Positions 7,820 through 16,790 are shown, counted from the stretch's first letter. The stretch is 64,000 nucleotides of DNA from Chersky-840 sp050011815 (GCA_050011815.1 JBEKIJ010000015.1:62001-126000); one strand, 5' to 3'. Notes: generated from the letters alone by a model not told the origin. Translations and numbers: made by a program.

Positions 7820-9445
7820 TCACGTCGGCTCGGGTTCCATGACGATCGCCCCACAAGGGCATTCGGCAACACAGATCCCACAGCCCTTGCAGTAGTCGTA
7901 GTCGAAGGTGTAGCGGAGACCGGGACCCAGCTTCATCACGGCATTGTCGGGGCACATTCCGAAGCAGTTGTCGCACTCGAAACAGTTTCCGCATGACATG
8001 CATCGGCGAGCTTCGAACAGGGCGGTGGACTCGTCGAGACCTTCCACCACCTCGTCGAAGCTGGAGGTCCGGCGGGCCAGATCGAGTCGGGGTCGCAGCG
8101 TCTTGGGGGCATCGGTGTAGTACCACGTGTTGAGCATCCCGGCCGTGGCCAGCTCGTGGCGCGGAGCCGGCGTGTGGACCGTCCCGCGCAGCCAGGCGTC
8201 GATGTTGCGGGCAGCCTGCTTCCCGTGACCGATGGCCACGGTCACCGTGCGCTCGGCGGGGACCATGTCGCCGCCGGCGAAGACCCCGGGATGGCCCGTC
8301 ATCATGTCCGGGCCCACCTGGACCACCCCGTCGTCAATCACAATGTCAGAGACGCCCTGCACGAGGGACAAGTCGGATTCTTGGCCCAGGGCCAAGATCA
8401 GCGAATCGGCGGCGAGCTCCTCCAGCTCGCCGGTGGGCTGGGGAAATCCCTTGTCGTCGAGGACCATCTTCTCGAGGACGAGCTTCCCGCCTTCGACAGC
8501 CTTTACCGTCGAAAGCCACTTCATGTGCACGCCCTCTTCGGCGGCTTCCTCGACCTCGACGTCGTGGGCAGGCATCCGGTCCCGTGAGCGCCGGTACACG
8601 ACCACGGCATCGGTGGCACCAAGGCGACGCGCCGTGCGCGCGGCGTCCATGGCGGTGTCCCCGCCTCCGTAGATCGCCACCCGTCGACCGAGCTGCGGGG
8701 CGTCTTCCCCCTCCATGCTCCGAAGCAGCGACACGGCGTCGAATACGTGCGACGAGTCACCGGCGGGAATGTAGGCGCGCTTGCCGATCTCGGCCCCGAC
8801 GGCCAAGAAGACGGCGTCGAACCCGCCGGACTCCATCGCGGCCACCACGTCGGTCACCTCACGGTTCACCTCGAGGCTCACTCCCATAGCGAGGATCCGA
8901 TCGATCTCAGCCTGCAACACGTCGCGCGGCAACCGGTACTTGGGGATTCCGAAGCGCATCATCCCACCTGCGGATCCCCCCGCTTCGTAGATGGTCACGC
9001 TGTGCCCCAGACGGGTCAGGTGGTAGGCGGCGGAGAGCCCGGCCGGACCTGCACCGACGACGAGGACCCGCCGGCCCGAAGGCGTGACATCGGTCTCGAG
9101 CTTCCAGCCCCGAGCGATTGCCTCGTCTCCGAGGAATCGTTCCACCGCGTTGATGCCCACGGCCTCGTCGACCTGGACCCGGTTGCAGACCGTTTCGCAC
9201 GGGTGGTAGCACACCCGCCCCATGACAGCCGGCATCGGATTGTCTCGCACCAGGGCCCGCCACGCCTGTTCGTAGTGACCGGCCTCGGCGTGGTACAGCC
9301 ACTGCTGGACATTCTCCCCGGCGGGACAGGCATCGCAGCACGGCGGAAGGCGGTCCACGTAGACAGGGCGCTCAACGCGCCAGGATCCGGTCTTGTTGGC
9401 GAGACTCGAACCCACGTCGAGCGTGATGGCGAAGGGCTTTTCCAT
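7820..9445 (-). CDS. NAD(P)H:acceptor flavoprotein (GltD-like) with C-terminal 2x[4Fe-4S], PFOR partner
   Basis: Encodes 541 aa. The N-terminal part has the Cys-rich cluster of glutamate synthase small-subunit-type proteins (CCDACPAGENVQQWL, residues about 32-46, and CYHPCETVCNR). An FAD-binding GAGPAGLSAAYHL and a NAD(P)H-binding GGGDTAMDAARTARRLGATD follow. The C-terminus adds CMSCGNCFECDNCFGMCP and CKGCGICVAECPCGA, i.e. a ferredoxin-like module carrying two clusters. The start at 9445 shares one base with the stop of porB (TGATG). Position in the por run and the ferredoxin tail suggest it takes the place of the PFOR delta subunit and passes electrons between pyruvate oxidation and NAD(P)H. 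Glutamate synthase itself is unlikely because no large subunit is present. Confidence 0.88.
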   Translation of the reverse strand: MEKPFAITLDVGSSLANKTGSWRVERPVYVDRLPPCCDACPAGENVQQWLYHAEAGHYEQAWRALVRDNPMPAVMGRVCYHPCETVCNRVQVDEAVGINAVERFLGDEAIARGWKLETDVTPSGRRVLVVGAGPAGLSAAYHLTRLGHSVTIYEAGGSAGGMMRFGIPKYRLPRDVLQAEIDRILAMGVSLEVNREVTDVVAAMESGGFDAVFLAVGAEIGKRAYIPAGDSSHVFDAVSLLRSMEGEDAPQLGRRVAIYGGGDTAMDAARTARRLGATDAVVVYRRSRDRMPAHDVEVEEAAEEGVHMKWLSTVKAVEGGKLVLEKMVLDDKGFPQPTGELEELAADSLILALGQESDLSLVQGVSDIVIDDGVVQVGPDMMTGHPGVFAGGDMVPAERTVTVAIGHGKQAARNIDAWLRGTVHTPAPRHELATAGMLNTWYYTDAPKTLRPRLDLARRTSSFDEVVEGLDESTALFEARRCMSCGNCFECDNCFGMCPDNAVMKLGPGLRYTFDYDYCKGCGICVAECPCGAIVMEPEPT

Positions 9446-10479
9446 CACAGCCTTCTTTCGGCCAGGACCGGGCTCGAATCGGGTTCGGACTCGTCCAGCA
9501 GGCCGAAGCGGCGGATGTTGCGATCTGCGATGGCCTGGATGCGATCGACGATGTCGGGCCGGGGAGACGCCCCGAAGAGGTGCCCATAACGGCCCTGGAG
9601 CCGCAGGTACTCCTCGACGGGCACGCGGTGGCGGATCTTCGATACCGCCGTGATCTCGCCATGCTCGGCCTCGAAGACAGGGAAGAGACCTGTCTCCTTG
9701 GCCAGCCGGGCCAGGAGGATGGTGTCGGCTGATGCGCTCTGCCAGCCCAGGGGGCACGGGACGAGCACATGAATGTACCGAGCCCCCCCCAGGGACATGG
9801 CGTGCCGGACCTTGTACTCCAGGTCGCGCAACTCCGACACCGTGGCTGTGGCGACGTAGGGGATCTCGTGCGCCACGGCAAGCAGGGGCACGTTCTTTCC
9901 CTGGCCGAACACGTTTCCCGGCTCGGGGCCGATGGCCTCGGTGGTGGCGGTACGCGCTCCGGGCGGGGTGGCGCTGGACCGCTGGACACCGGTGTTCATA
10001 TAACCTTCGTTGTCGTAACAGATGAAGAGCACATCGTCGTTGCGCTCGAACATCCCCGACAGGCACCCGAACCCGATGTCCACCGTGCCACCATCACCGG
10101 CTTGAGCGACGACCCGGACATCGGAGCGTCCCTTCACCTTCAACGCAGCAGCTACGCCGGTCGCCACCGCCGGTGCGTTGGCGAACAGGGAGTGCAACCA
10201 CGGGATACGCCAGGCGGTCTCGGGATACGGGGTCGAGAACACTTCGAGACATCCGGTGGCGTTCACGGCGATCATGTCCCCGCCGGTCGCCCGCATGGCG
10301 GCGTCGAGGACGAACCTGGCACCCAGGGCCTCACCACAACCCTGGCACGCACGGTGGCCGGAATTGAGCGAGTTGGTCCGCTGGGCGTCGGCTTGCACAG
10401 AGCGCAGTTCCAGGGGCAACAATCGGTTGCCCGCCGCAAAGCTGCCTGTTTGGTAGAACTTCACCGGTTCGAGAGGCAT
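9445..10479 (-). CDS. porB: 2-oxoacid (pyruvate):ferredoxin oxidoreductase beta subunit, ThDP-binding
   Basis: Encodes 344 aa. This is the ThDP-binding subunit of pyruvate (or related 2-oxoacid):ferredoxin oxidoreductase, which makes acetyl-CoA, CO2 and reduced ferredoxin from pyruvate and CoA. Visible: HRACQGCGEALGARF with the CxxC cluster ligands near residue 45; NATGCLEVFSTPYP; the ThDP motif AQAGDGGTVDIGFG; CYDNEGYMNTGVQRSSATP; and a later conserved Cys in VPCPLGW. Ten bases separate it from porA. The VxGDGGTxDIG...N pattern favours pyruvate over 2-oxoglutarate, but substrate is inferred. Confidence 0.93.
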   Translation of the reverse strand: MPLEPVKFYQTGSFAAGNRLLPLELRSVQADAQRTNSLNSGHRACQGCGEALGARFVLDAAMRATGGDMIAVNATGCLEVFSTPYPETAWRIPWLHSLFANAPAVATGVAAALKVKGRSDVRVVAQAGDGGTVDIGFGCLSGMFERNDDVLFICYDNEGYMNTGVQRSSATPPGARTATTEAIGPEPGNVFGQGKNVPLLAVAHEIPYVATATVSELRDLEYKVRHAMSLGGARYIHVLVPCPLGWQSASADTILLARLAKETGLFPVFEAEHGEITAVSKIRHRVPVEEYLRLQGRYGHLFGASPRPDIVDRIQAIADRNIRRFGLLDESEPDSSPVLAERRL

Positions 10480-10489
10480 GACCTATTCC

Positions 10490-11743
10490 TCAGGTGACTC
10501 GGGCCGACACGGTGCCGACATCGCGCAGCACATTCTCGGCGGTGGGACCCGAACGGCGACTCCCCGCCATGCGCGCCAGCTCGCGCTCGACGAGGGTGCG
10601 GTCGAGATCGAGGAACGTGAGTGCCTCCAGCCCGTCCGATTCCGCTACCTGGAGCAGGCCCGTCAGCGATTGCTTGGTGATGGGACGACCCCCGAGCCCG
10701 GCGATCACGGCGTGGGTCTGCAGCGGGAGCCCTGCGGTCGCCATCGACACGTCGGTGGCGACTATGCCTCCCGCCCCCGGCGCGAGCGCTTTCTCGATTA
10801 CCACCACCCGTTTCGCCCCTCCCAGCGCCCGACGCACCGCCGCGGCCGGGAAGGGTCGGAACGACCCGATCCCGACCACGCCGACACGCATCCCCTGGTC
10901 GCGCAGGGCATCAACGGCATCTTTGATGGTTCCGAGCACCGAGCCGAGGGCGACGATGACGGTGTCGGCGTCCTCGCTCCGGTACGAGTTCACCAGACCG
11001 CCCGAACGCCGCCCGAAGGTTCCCCCGAACTCCGCCGCGATCTCCGGTATCAGGTCCAAGGCCTGGAGTTGCTTCACGTGCGCCAGGTAGCGGACCTCTT
11101 CGAACGCCTCGGGACCCACCATGGCCCCGATGGACACGGGCTCCTGGGGGTCGAGGACCTGGCGCGGCTCGTAGGTGGGCACGAAGGCGTCGACCTGCTC
11201 CTGGGTTGGGATCTCCACCGCTTCGAAGGCGTGGGTGAGGATGAACCCGTCCATGCACACCATGACCGGCATCGACAGCTCCTCGGCCAAGCGGAAGGCC
11301 TGGATGTGGAGGTCGACGGCTTCCTGGTTGGTCTCCGCGAAGAGCTGGATCCACCCGGCGTCACGCACCGCCATGGCGTCGCTGTGATCGTTCCAGATGT
11401 TGATGGGTGCCCCGATGGCACGGTTGGCGAGCGTCATCACGATGGGCAGGCCGAGCCCCGAAGCGTTGTAGACAGCTTCGATCATGAAGAGCAATCCCTG
11501 ACTGGCTGTGGCGGTGTACGCCCGGGCGCCGGTGGCCGATGCGCCGATACACACCGACATCGCCGCGAACTCCGACTCGACGTTGATGAACTCGCAGTTC
11601 GTCAGCTCACCGGATTTCACGAGCGCCCCGATCCCCTCGATGATGTGGGTCTGCGGGGAGATCGGGTAGGCGCAGACGACCTCCGGCCGACACAGGGCAA
11701 CTGCTTCGGCGACGGCTCGAGATCCCTCAACCTGGCGAAGCAT
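10490..11743 (-). CDS. porA: 2-oxoacid (pyruvate):ferredoxin oxidoreductase alpha subunit
   Basis: Encodes 417 aa from the ATG at 11743 (GAGGGG upstream; it overlaps the end of porG by 17 bp). Landmarks: GSRAVAEAVALCRPEVVCAYPISPQ, where YPITP-type motifs contact pyruvate; NVESEFAAMSVCIGASATGAR; TATASQGLLFMIEAVYNASG; NIWNDHSDAMAVRDAGWIQL; and a C-terminal domain II with VALGS and VIEKALAPGAGG. With PorB and PorG it forms the cytosolic oxygen-sensitive complex. Upstream in-frame ATGs (11887) would intrude far into porG and are rejected. Confidence 0.93.
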   Translation of the reverse strand: MLRQVEGSRAVAEAVALCRPEVVCAYPISPQTHIIEGIGALVKSGELTNCEFINVESEFAAMSVCIGASATGARAYTATASQGLLFMIEAVYNASGLGLPIVMTLANRAIGAPINIWNDHSDAMAVRDAGWIQLFAETNQEAVDLHIQAFRLAEELSMPVMVCMDGFILTHAFEAVEIPTQEQVDAFVPTYEPRQVLDPQEPVSIGAMVGPEAFEEVRYLAHVKQLQALDLIPEIAAEFGGTFGRRSGGLVNSYRSEDADTVIVALGSVLGTIKDAVDALRDQGMRVGVVGIGSFRPFPAAAVRRALGGAKRVVVIEKALAPGAGGIVATDVSMATAGLPLQTHAVIAGLGGRPITKQSLTGLLQVAESDGLEALTFLDLDRTLVERELARMAGSRRSGPTAENVLRDVGTVSARVT

Positions 11744-12317
11744 CGGCAAGCACCCCTCTCCGACCGGCCACGATCCGATACGCCTCGCGGGCCGCGGCGA
11801 TATTGCCCGAGCCGACCCTCTCGCTGAAACGAGCCGCGATGGCATGCACCACAGCATCGATCGACACCGCTCCGGTGAGTGCGGCAAAGCCTCCCAGCAG
11901 CACGGCGTTGGGAACGGGACGCCCCGTATGCTCGAGCGCCAGCTCGGTGGCGGGAACGGTCAGCAACCGCTCGTCCCCGTGGGAGGTGACGAGATCGGAG
12001 AGGCCGAGGTCATCAAAGCCACGAGCCGAGTTGACAAGGAGGTAACCGCCGGGTTGCAACCCGCTGAACAGATCGACCTGATGGACCAATGTGGCGTCCT
12101 GAACGATGAGGGCATCGGGCGCGACAATGGGCTCCCGGGTGCGGATACGGTCCACGTCGATGCGGCAGAAGGACACCACCGGCGCACCGGTGCGCTCTGA
12201 GCCGAAGCTCGGAAAAGCCTGCGCGAAACGACCGTCACCGAAGGCGGCCACCGAGAGGATCTCGGCGGCCGTCACCACGCCCTGGCCGCCACGACCGTGG
12301 ATTCGGACCTGGAACAC
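11727..12317 (-). CDS. porG: 2-oxoacid (pyruvate):ferredoxin oxidoreductase gamma subunit
   Basis: Encodes 196 aa. The N-terminus VRIHGRGGQGVVTAAEIL and the following FPSFGSERTGAPV are diagnostic of the gamma subunit, which binds CoA in related enzymes. A later ILLGGFAALTG-type segment (NAVLLGGFAALTGAV) closes the domain. It lies 24 bp downstream of gap and overlaps porA, so gap-porG-porA-porB-flavoprotein is probably one transcript linking glyceraldehyde 3-phosphate oxidation to pyruvate oxidation. Confidence 0.94.
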   Translation of the reverse strand: MFQVRIHGRGGQGVVTAAEILSVAAFGDGRFAQAFPSFGSERTGAPVVSFCRIDVDRIRTREPIVAPDALIVQDATLVHQVDLFSGLQPGGYLLVNSARGFDDLGLSDLVTSHGDERLLTVPATELALEHTGRPVPNAVLLGGFAALTGAVSIDAVVHAIAARFSERVGSGNIAAAREAYRIVAGRRGVLADASPG

Positions 12318-12341
12318 CGGACGCCCTCGCCTCTGTCCGGA

Positions 12342-13355
12342 CTACGGTCTCGGCGCCGCGCCCACCAGTGCCGCCAATTCGGCCAACCGGTTGGCGTAAC
12401 CCCACTCGTTGTCGTACCAGCCGATCACCTTGGCCATCCGGCCATGCGCCATCGTGAGCTCAGCATCGAACACGCACGATGCCGGCGAGCCCACGATGTC
12501 GCTCGAGACGAGTGGCTCCTCGCTGTATTCGAGCTTGCCGACAAGGGATCCGGCGGCAGCCCGCTCCCGGTAGGCGGCCCGAATATCGTCGGCGGTGGCG
12601 GACGCTCGGAGGTTGACCACGAGGTCGGTCACCGACCCGTCGGGAACCGGAACCCGCAGGGCAAATCCGTCCAGCCGGCCCTCCACCGAAGGCATCACCA
12701 GACCGGTGGCTCGCGCCGCCCCTGTCGTGGTGGGAACGATGTTGATGGCGGCGGCACGCGCTCGGCGCGCGTCCTTGTGAACCGAATCGACCAGCTGCTG
12801 GTCCCCGGTGTAGGCGTGCACCGTCGTCATGAAGCCCTCCTCGATGCCGAAGGCGTCGTCGAGAACCTTGGCCAGCACCGCCAGGCAGTTCGTCGTGCAC
12901 GACGCATTCGAGACCACCACATGGTGTGCCGGATCGAACTGGTCGTCGTTGACCCCCAAGACGAAGGTGGCATCCGCGCCCTTGGACGGTGCCGACACCA
13001 CCACTCGGGGGGCCCCGGCGTCGAGATGCCCGGCGGCACGGTCACGAGCCGTGAATTTGCCCGTGGACTCCACTACGACGTCCACCCCGAGTTCGCCCCA
13101 CGGAAGCGCCTTGACCTCGGGTTGCGCCAACAGGCGGACGCGATCCTGGCCGACCACCATGACGTCGTCGTCGAGCGCCACCGGGACCTCGAGCCGCCCG
13201 AACACCGAGTCGCGCGCCAGGAGCCGGACGAGCGCCTCGGGAGCCCCCAGGTCGTTCACGGCTACCACTTCGAGGTCGAGCTCCGGACGGCGGGCCGCAC
13301 GTAGCAGGGCCCGGCCCGTCCGACCGAATCCGTTGATCCCTATCCGCACCGGCAT
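12342..13355 (-). CDS. gap: Type I glyceraldehyde-3-phosphate dehydrogenase
   Basis: Encodes 337 aa from the ATG at 13355, with GAGGAGG 5-6 bases upstream; the frame upstream lacks family similarity. Visible: Rossmann GINGFGRTGRALLRA; Asp after beta-2 (VNDLG), which favours NAD+; catalytic Cys in SNASCTTNCLAVLAKV; HAYTGDQQLVDSVHKD; INIVPTTTGAARATGLVMP; and WYDNEWGYANRL at the end. Cytoplasmic glycolytic enzyme. It is divergent from pgk across a 297-340 bp region holding two palindromic boxes. Confidence 0.97.
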   Translation of the reverse strand: MPVRIGINGFGRTGRALLRAARRPELDLEVVAVNDLGAPEALVRLLARDSVFGRLEVPVALDDDVMVVGQDRVRLLAQPEVKALPWGELGVDVVVESTGKFTARDRAAGHLDAGAPRVVVSAPSKGADATFVLGVNDDQFDPAHHVVVSNASCTTNCLAVLAKVLDDAFGIEEGFMTTVHAYTGDQQLVDSVHKDARRARAAAINIVPTTTGAARATGLVMPSVEGRLDGFALRVPVPDGSVTDLVVNLRASATADDIRAAYRERAAAGSLVGKLEYSEEPLVSSDIVGSPASCVFDAELTMAHGRMAKVIGWYDNEWGYANRLAELAALVGAAPRP

Positions 13356-13444
13356 GTGTCCTCCTCGTCGTCGCCAGGCCAGGGCCCACCGACATTTCGT
13401 CGTCGAGCTCGTAGACCCAACCTCGCGCCGGACCGCAGTCGCCA

Positions 13445-13460
13445 CCAGGGAACAAGGTCC
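13445..13460. promoter_or_regulatory. DosR-box-like palindrome upstream of gap
   Basis: CCAGGGAACAAGGTCC; read on the minus strand GGACCTTGTTCCCTGG. About 90 bp upstream of the gap start. The GGGAACAAGG core recurs upstream of the phosphoribosyltransferase gene (38039-38048). Confidence 0.45.
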
Positions 13461-13580
13461 TATTCCGGGGGGGCCGCCTCACCCCGAACCTAGCGTCGCC
13501 TGTCGCGATCCGTCGGGTCGGGAGCTGCAAAGGTTCGATCGCCGGGGTTCGCCCTGGTCCCTCACGGACTCCCTCGCTTG

Positions 13581-13596
13581 GGACCTTTGCCTCTGG
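13581..13596. promoter_or_regulatory. DosR-box-like site upstream of pgk
   Basis: GGACCTTTGCCTCTGG, preceded by an extra G (GGGACC). It shares GGACCTTTG with the site at 26929. It lies about 100 bp upstream of the pgk start and partly within the TGGGACC/GGTCCCA inverted repeat. Confidence 0.4.
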
Positions 13597-13652
13597 GGTC
13601 CCATGACGGCCTGGACCAGGATGATCCCAGGTGATCGAGCGAGGAGCTTGCC

Positions 13653-13694
13653 ATGAAGGCAGCGGTAATCCGTGCGGCCATGAACGCAGGCTGA
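13653..13694 (+). CDS. Possible 13-residue leader peptide upstream of pgk
   Basis: ATG at 13653 with a well placed GAGGAG (GCGAGGAGCTTGCC) opens a frame MKAAVIRAAMNAG ending in TGA at 13692-13694. One base separates this stop from the GTG start of pgk at 13696 (TGAGGTG), an arrangement suited to translational coupling. pgk has no strong ribosome site of its own. The peptide also resembles the first residues of alcohol dehydrogenases (MKAAVIRA), so a gene remnant is possible. Confidence 0.4.
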   Translation: MKAAVIRAAMNAG

Positions 13695-13695
13695 G

Positions 13696-14895
13696 GTGAC
13701 GGTTCGAGACACCCAAGCTCCCGAGTTGCCTCGTCAGCCGAACCTCGGGCTTCCGATCCTCGAAGACCTCCCACCGGTCGCCGGTCGCCGCGTCCTCGTC
13801 CGGGCTGACCTCAACGCGCCCCTTCGACCCGGGAAGGACGGGGGGCTGGAAGTCGCCGACGATTTCCGACTCCGCGCATCGCTCCCGACCCTCGCCTGGT
13901 TGGGGGCGAACGGCGCAGAGGTCGTGGTATGCAGCCATCTGGGCCGTCCGAAGGGCAAGATCGAGCCGCGCTACGACATGGCCCCGATCCGAGAGGCAAT
14001 GGCCGAGCTCGCACCCGGGGTGTCGGTCGCCGACAACCTGCGATTCGATCCCGGCGAAGAGGCAAACGACCCCGCCTTCGTCCGCCGCCTCGTCGACGGA
14101 TTCGATTACTTCGTCAACGATGCATTCGGCGCATGCCACCGGAGCCATGCGTCGATTGTCGGTCCGCCCGCACTCATGCCGAGTGCCGCCGGTCGCCTCC
14201 TCATGGGGGAGGTTGAGGCCCTCACGCGAATTCTCATCGATCCCGAGCACCCGTTCGTCGCCATTGTGGGTGGCGCCAAGGTCGCAGACAAGCTCGGGGT
14301 CTTGCGTTCGATCGCGGAGCGATCCGACCGCGTCCTTCTCGGAGGCGCAATGTGCTTCACCTTTCTCCGTGCACTCGGGCACGACGTCGGCGCGTCACAT
14401 GTGGAATCCGAACTGATCGAGGACGCTCGATCACTGTTGGACCGTTTCCCCGGCATAGGGACTCCGAGAGACATCGTCGCACTGGCTCCCGGGGGAGATT
14501 TCGGCATCGGCCGCCCCGCGACAGGCGAGGTCGAGCTGTTCACGGACGATCTCCCGGTCGGCTGGCAGGGTTTGGACATCGGCCCTGAGACACGGGCGGA
14601 CTTCGCCGAGGTCATCGCCGGCGCCGCGACGCTGCTCTGGAACGGACCGATGGGCGTCTTCGAAGACCCTCGTTTTGCCGAAGGAACCCGAGCCATCGCA
14701 GAGGCGGTGGCCGCTTGTCCCGGATTCACCGTGGTTGGTGGAGGGGAGACCGCGGCTTCGCTCCGGCAATTCGGGCTCGAGGGCCGCATCGACCACATCT
14801 CCAGCGGCGGGGGCGCCACCCTCGAGTTCCTCGAAAAGGGTGATCTCCCCGGCCTTGCTGCTCTGCGCTTGAGCAATGCTGTGCGACAGAGTTGA
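13696..14895 (+). CDS. pgk: Phosphoglycerate kinase
   Basis: Encodes 399 aa from GTG at 13696. It transfers phosphate from 1,3-bisphosphoglycerate to ADP. Substrate-binding residues lie in VLVRADLNAPL (usually RVDxNVP), CSHLGRPKG, and the Arg of NLRFDPGEE. DAFGACHRSHAS matches the conserved DAFGxxHRxHAS. KVADKLGVL, LWNGPMGVFE and GGGETAASL are the nucleotide-side motifs. The N-terminus carries about 20 extra residues (TQAPELPRQPNLGLPILEDL) relative to usual bacterial PGKs. Initiation may depend on the upstream leader peptide. Confidence 0.96.
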   Translation: MTVRDTQAPELPRQPNLGLPILEDLPPVAGRRVLVRADLNAPLRPGKDGGLEVADDFRLRASLPTLAWLGANGAEVVVCSHLGRPKGKIEPRYDMAPIREAMAELAPGVSVADNLRFDPGEEANDPAFVRRLVDGFDYFVNDAFGACHRSHASIVGPPALMPSAAGRLLMGEVEALTRILIDPEHPFVAIVGGAKVADKLGVLRSIAERSDRVLLGGAMCFTFLRALGHDVGASHVESELIEDARSLLDRFPGIGTPRDIVALAPGGDFGIGRPATGEVELFTDDLPVGWQGLDIGPETRADFAEVIAGAATLLWNGPMGVFEDPRFAEGTRAIAEAVAACPGFTVVGGGETAASLRQFGLEGRIDHISSGGGATLEFLEKGDLPGLAALRLSNAVRQS

Positions 14896-14998
14896 GTCTG
14901 GCGCACTGCTACCCGGTGAGTGACGAAGAGGTGTCGACCTCCCCGCCCCATCATGGAAGGTCCACGGCGGAGGATCAGTTCCAGAACGATCCGATGCG

Positions 14999-15985
14999 AT
15001 GACCCCGACCATCGAGGTCGAAGGGGTCACCAAACGGTTCGGCACCACCGTGGCCCTCGACGACGTATCGCTGACGGTGGGCGCCGCAAAGGTGCTGGCA
15101 CTCCTCGGCCCCAACGGAGCCGGCAAGACGACCCTGGTGCGGGTGCTCACGACCCTCCTGCCGCCCGATAGGGGTCGCGCCCGCGTCGGCGGCTTCGACG
15201 TGGAGAACGATGCCAAGACCATTCGGACAATGATCGGGCTGGCCGGGCAGTACGCGACGGTCGATGACCTGCTCACCGGACGCGAGAATCTCGAGCTCGT
15301 CGGCCTCCTCTATCACTTGCCCAAAGCGGAATATCGCCGACGCGCGCAAGGGGCGCTGGAGCGGATGGAGCTCACCGTGGCCGGGGACAAGCCGGTCAAG
15401 ACCTACTCGGGTGGGATGAGGCGTCGTCTCGATCTGGCCGCCAGCCTCATCGGGCGTCCTCCGATCCTCTTTCTGGACGAGCCGACCACGGGGCTCGATC
15501 CGCGCACGAGAAACGACCTTTGGGCACTCATCGATGAGCTGGTTGCGGAAGGAACGACCGTCATGCTCACGACCCAGTACATGGAAGAGGCTGAGCACCT
15601 CGCCCACGGGATCGTCGTGCTCGACGATGGGCGGGTCGTCGCCCAAGGGACAGCTGACGAGCTGAAGGATCGGCTCGGAGGCAACGTCTTGCAAGTCCGG
15701 GTCAAGGACCGAATCGACCTCGAACGGGTTTCCTCCCTTGTCATCGGATTTGGGAGCGCTGCGCCTCGGCTCGACCCGGATCTGAACCAGGTCAGTCTTC
15801 CGATCAAAGGCGGGGCCAAGGTGCTGATAGCCGCCGGCCGAGCGATCGACGATGACGGAATCGCACTCGAGGACCTGGGGATCAGACGACCGTCACTCGA
15901 CGATGTGTTCCTCGCGCTGACCGGCCATACGGCTGAGTCAGATGTCGGCAGGGATCCATCGCGCCCGGGAGGTGACGATGACTGA
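14999..15985 (+). CDS. ABC transporter ATPase, DrrA-like
   Basis: Encodes 328 aa. Walker A GPNGAGKTT (about residues 37-45), Q-loop, signature YSGGMRRRLDLAASL, Walker B ILFLDEPTTGLDPRTR and a switch-region TTQYMEEAEHLA. The layout and the long C-terminal tail match daunorubicin-resistance DrrA-type exporters. It overlaps the downstream permease gene (ATGACTGA). The pair exports a hydrophobic substrate that the sequence does not reveal. Confidence 0.93.
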   Translation: MTPTIEVEGVTKRFGTTVALDDVSLTVGAAKVLALLGPNGAGKTTLVRVLTTLLPPDRGRARVGGFDVENDAKTIRTMIGLAGQYATVDDLLTGRENLELVGLLYHLPKAEYRRRAQGALERMELTVAGDKPVKTYSGGMRRRLDLAASLIGRPPILFLDEPTTGLDPRTRNDLWALIDELVAEGTTVMLTTQYMEEAEHLAHGIVVLDDGRVVAQGTADELKDRLGGNVLQVRVKDRIDLERVSSLVIGFGSAAPRLDPDLNQVSLPIKGGAKVLIAAGRAIDDDGIALEDLGIRRPSLDDVFLALTGHTAESDVGRDPSRPGGDDD

Positions 15986-16790
15986 CGTTGCCGTCAAGGA
16001 GCAGTCGGTCAGGGCCACTCCTCTCACTCTCGGACTTGCCTTCCGTGACATCAGAGGGATGACCCGCCGGAACCTCCTTCGGATAGTCCGCACGCCGCAA
16101 CTCCTGTTCATGACGATCCTCCAACCGACGATCATCCTCCTGCTCTTCCGGTACGTGCTCGGCGGTGCCATTCATGTCCCCGGGGTCGACTACGTCGACT
16201 ATGTCGTCCCGGGGATCTTTCTTGAAGCCGTCCTGATCGGAGGGATGACGACGGCATTGGCACTCGCCACCGACCTCCAGGCGGGGATGATCGACCGGTT
16301 CCGCAGTCTGCCTATGGCGCGTTCGGCGTTTCTGGCCGGTCGAACTCTGGCCGATCTGTGCCGAGCGGTCTTGGCCCTGGCATTCATCATCCTCCTCGGC
16401 CTCCTCGTCGGCTTCCGGTTCCACAACAGCGTTGGCGCCTGCTTGGGCGGCGTCGCGCTCATCATCGGCTTCGGCTACTCCTTCACGTGGGTCTACGCGG
16501 CGATTGCGTTGGCCGTGAAAGACCCCCAGACCGCCCAGATGACGTCCATCCTCCCGATGTTCATTCTCTTCTTTGCCAGCTCCGCCTTGGTGCCGGTGGC
16601 GACCATGCCGAGCTGGCTCCGGCCCTTCGCCGAGAACCAGCCGGCCTCGGTCTCGATCAACTCGGTGCGGGCACTTTTCGAAGGTGGTCCCGTGTACCAC
16701 GAGCTGTGGCAGGCGGTGTCCTGGTGTATCGCGATCCTGGTGGTCTTCTTCGTGATCTCACTGAACCTCTACCGCCGAGCGACAGCGTGA
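15978..16790 (+). CDS. ABC-2 type permease, DrrB-like
   Basis: Encodes 270 aa from the ATG at 15978, with GGGAGG 6 bases upstream; the start overlaps the ATPase stop. About six hydrophobic segments. The central FRSLPMARSAFLAGRTLADL is the conserved ABC-2 loop found in DrrB proteins (F.RSLPM.R.A...GR...D). LFFASSALVPVATMP and a C-terminal helix follow. Membrane partner of the preceding ATPase. Confidence 0.93.
   Translation: MTDVAVKEQSVRATPLTLGLAFRDIRGMTRRNLLRIVRTPQLLFMTILQPTIILLLFRYVLGGAIHVPGVDYVDYVVPGIFLEAVLIGGMTTALALATDLQAGMIDRFRSLPMARSAFLAGRTLADLCRAVLALAFIILLGLLVGFRFHNSVGACLGGVALIIGFGYSFTWVYAAIALAVKDPQTAQMTSILPMFILFFASSALVPVATMPSWLRPFAENQPASVSINSVRALFEGGPVYHELWQAVSWCIAILVVFFVISLNLYRRATA

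Larger units (their letters stand above)
13356..13652. promoter_or_regulatory. Divergent promoter region between gap/por operon and pgk
   Basis: About 300 bp with no gene. It contains two matches to the window's shared box (13445-13460 and 13581-13596). It also contains a separate perfect inverted repeat TGGGACC (13579-13585) / GGTCCCA (13597-13603) and further GGTCCC half-sites. Both flanking transcripts must start here, so shared control of gap/por and pgk is likely. Confidence 0.55.

Noticed and set aside
10478..11827. 449-codon plus-strand frame opposite porA
   Set aside because: Antisense shadow with composition typical of GC-rich reverse frames.
12297..13304. 335-codon plus-strand frame opposite gap
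   Set aside because: Shadow of the GAPDH gene; third-position bias explains its openness.
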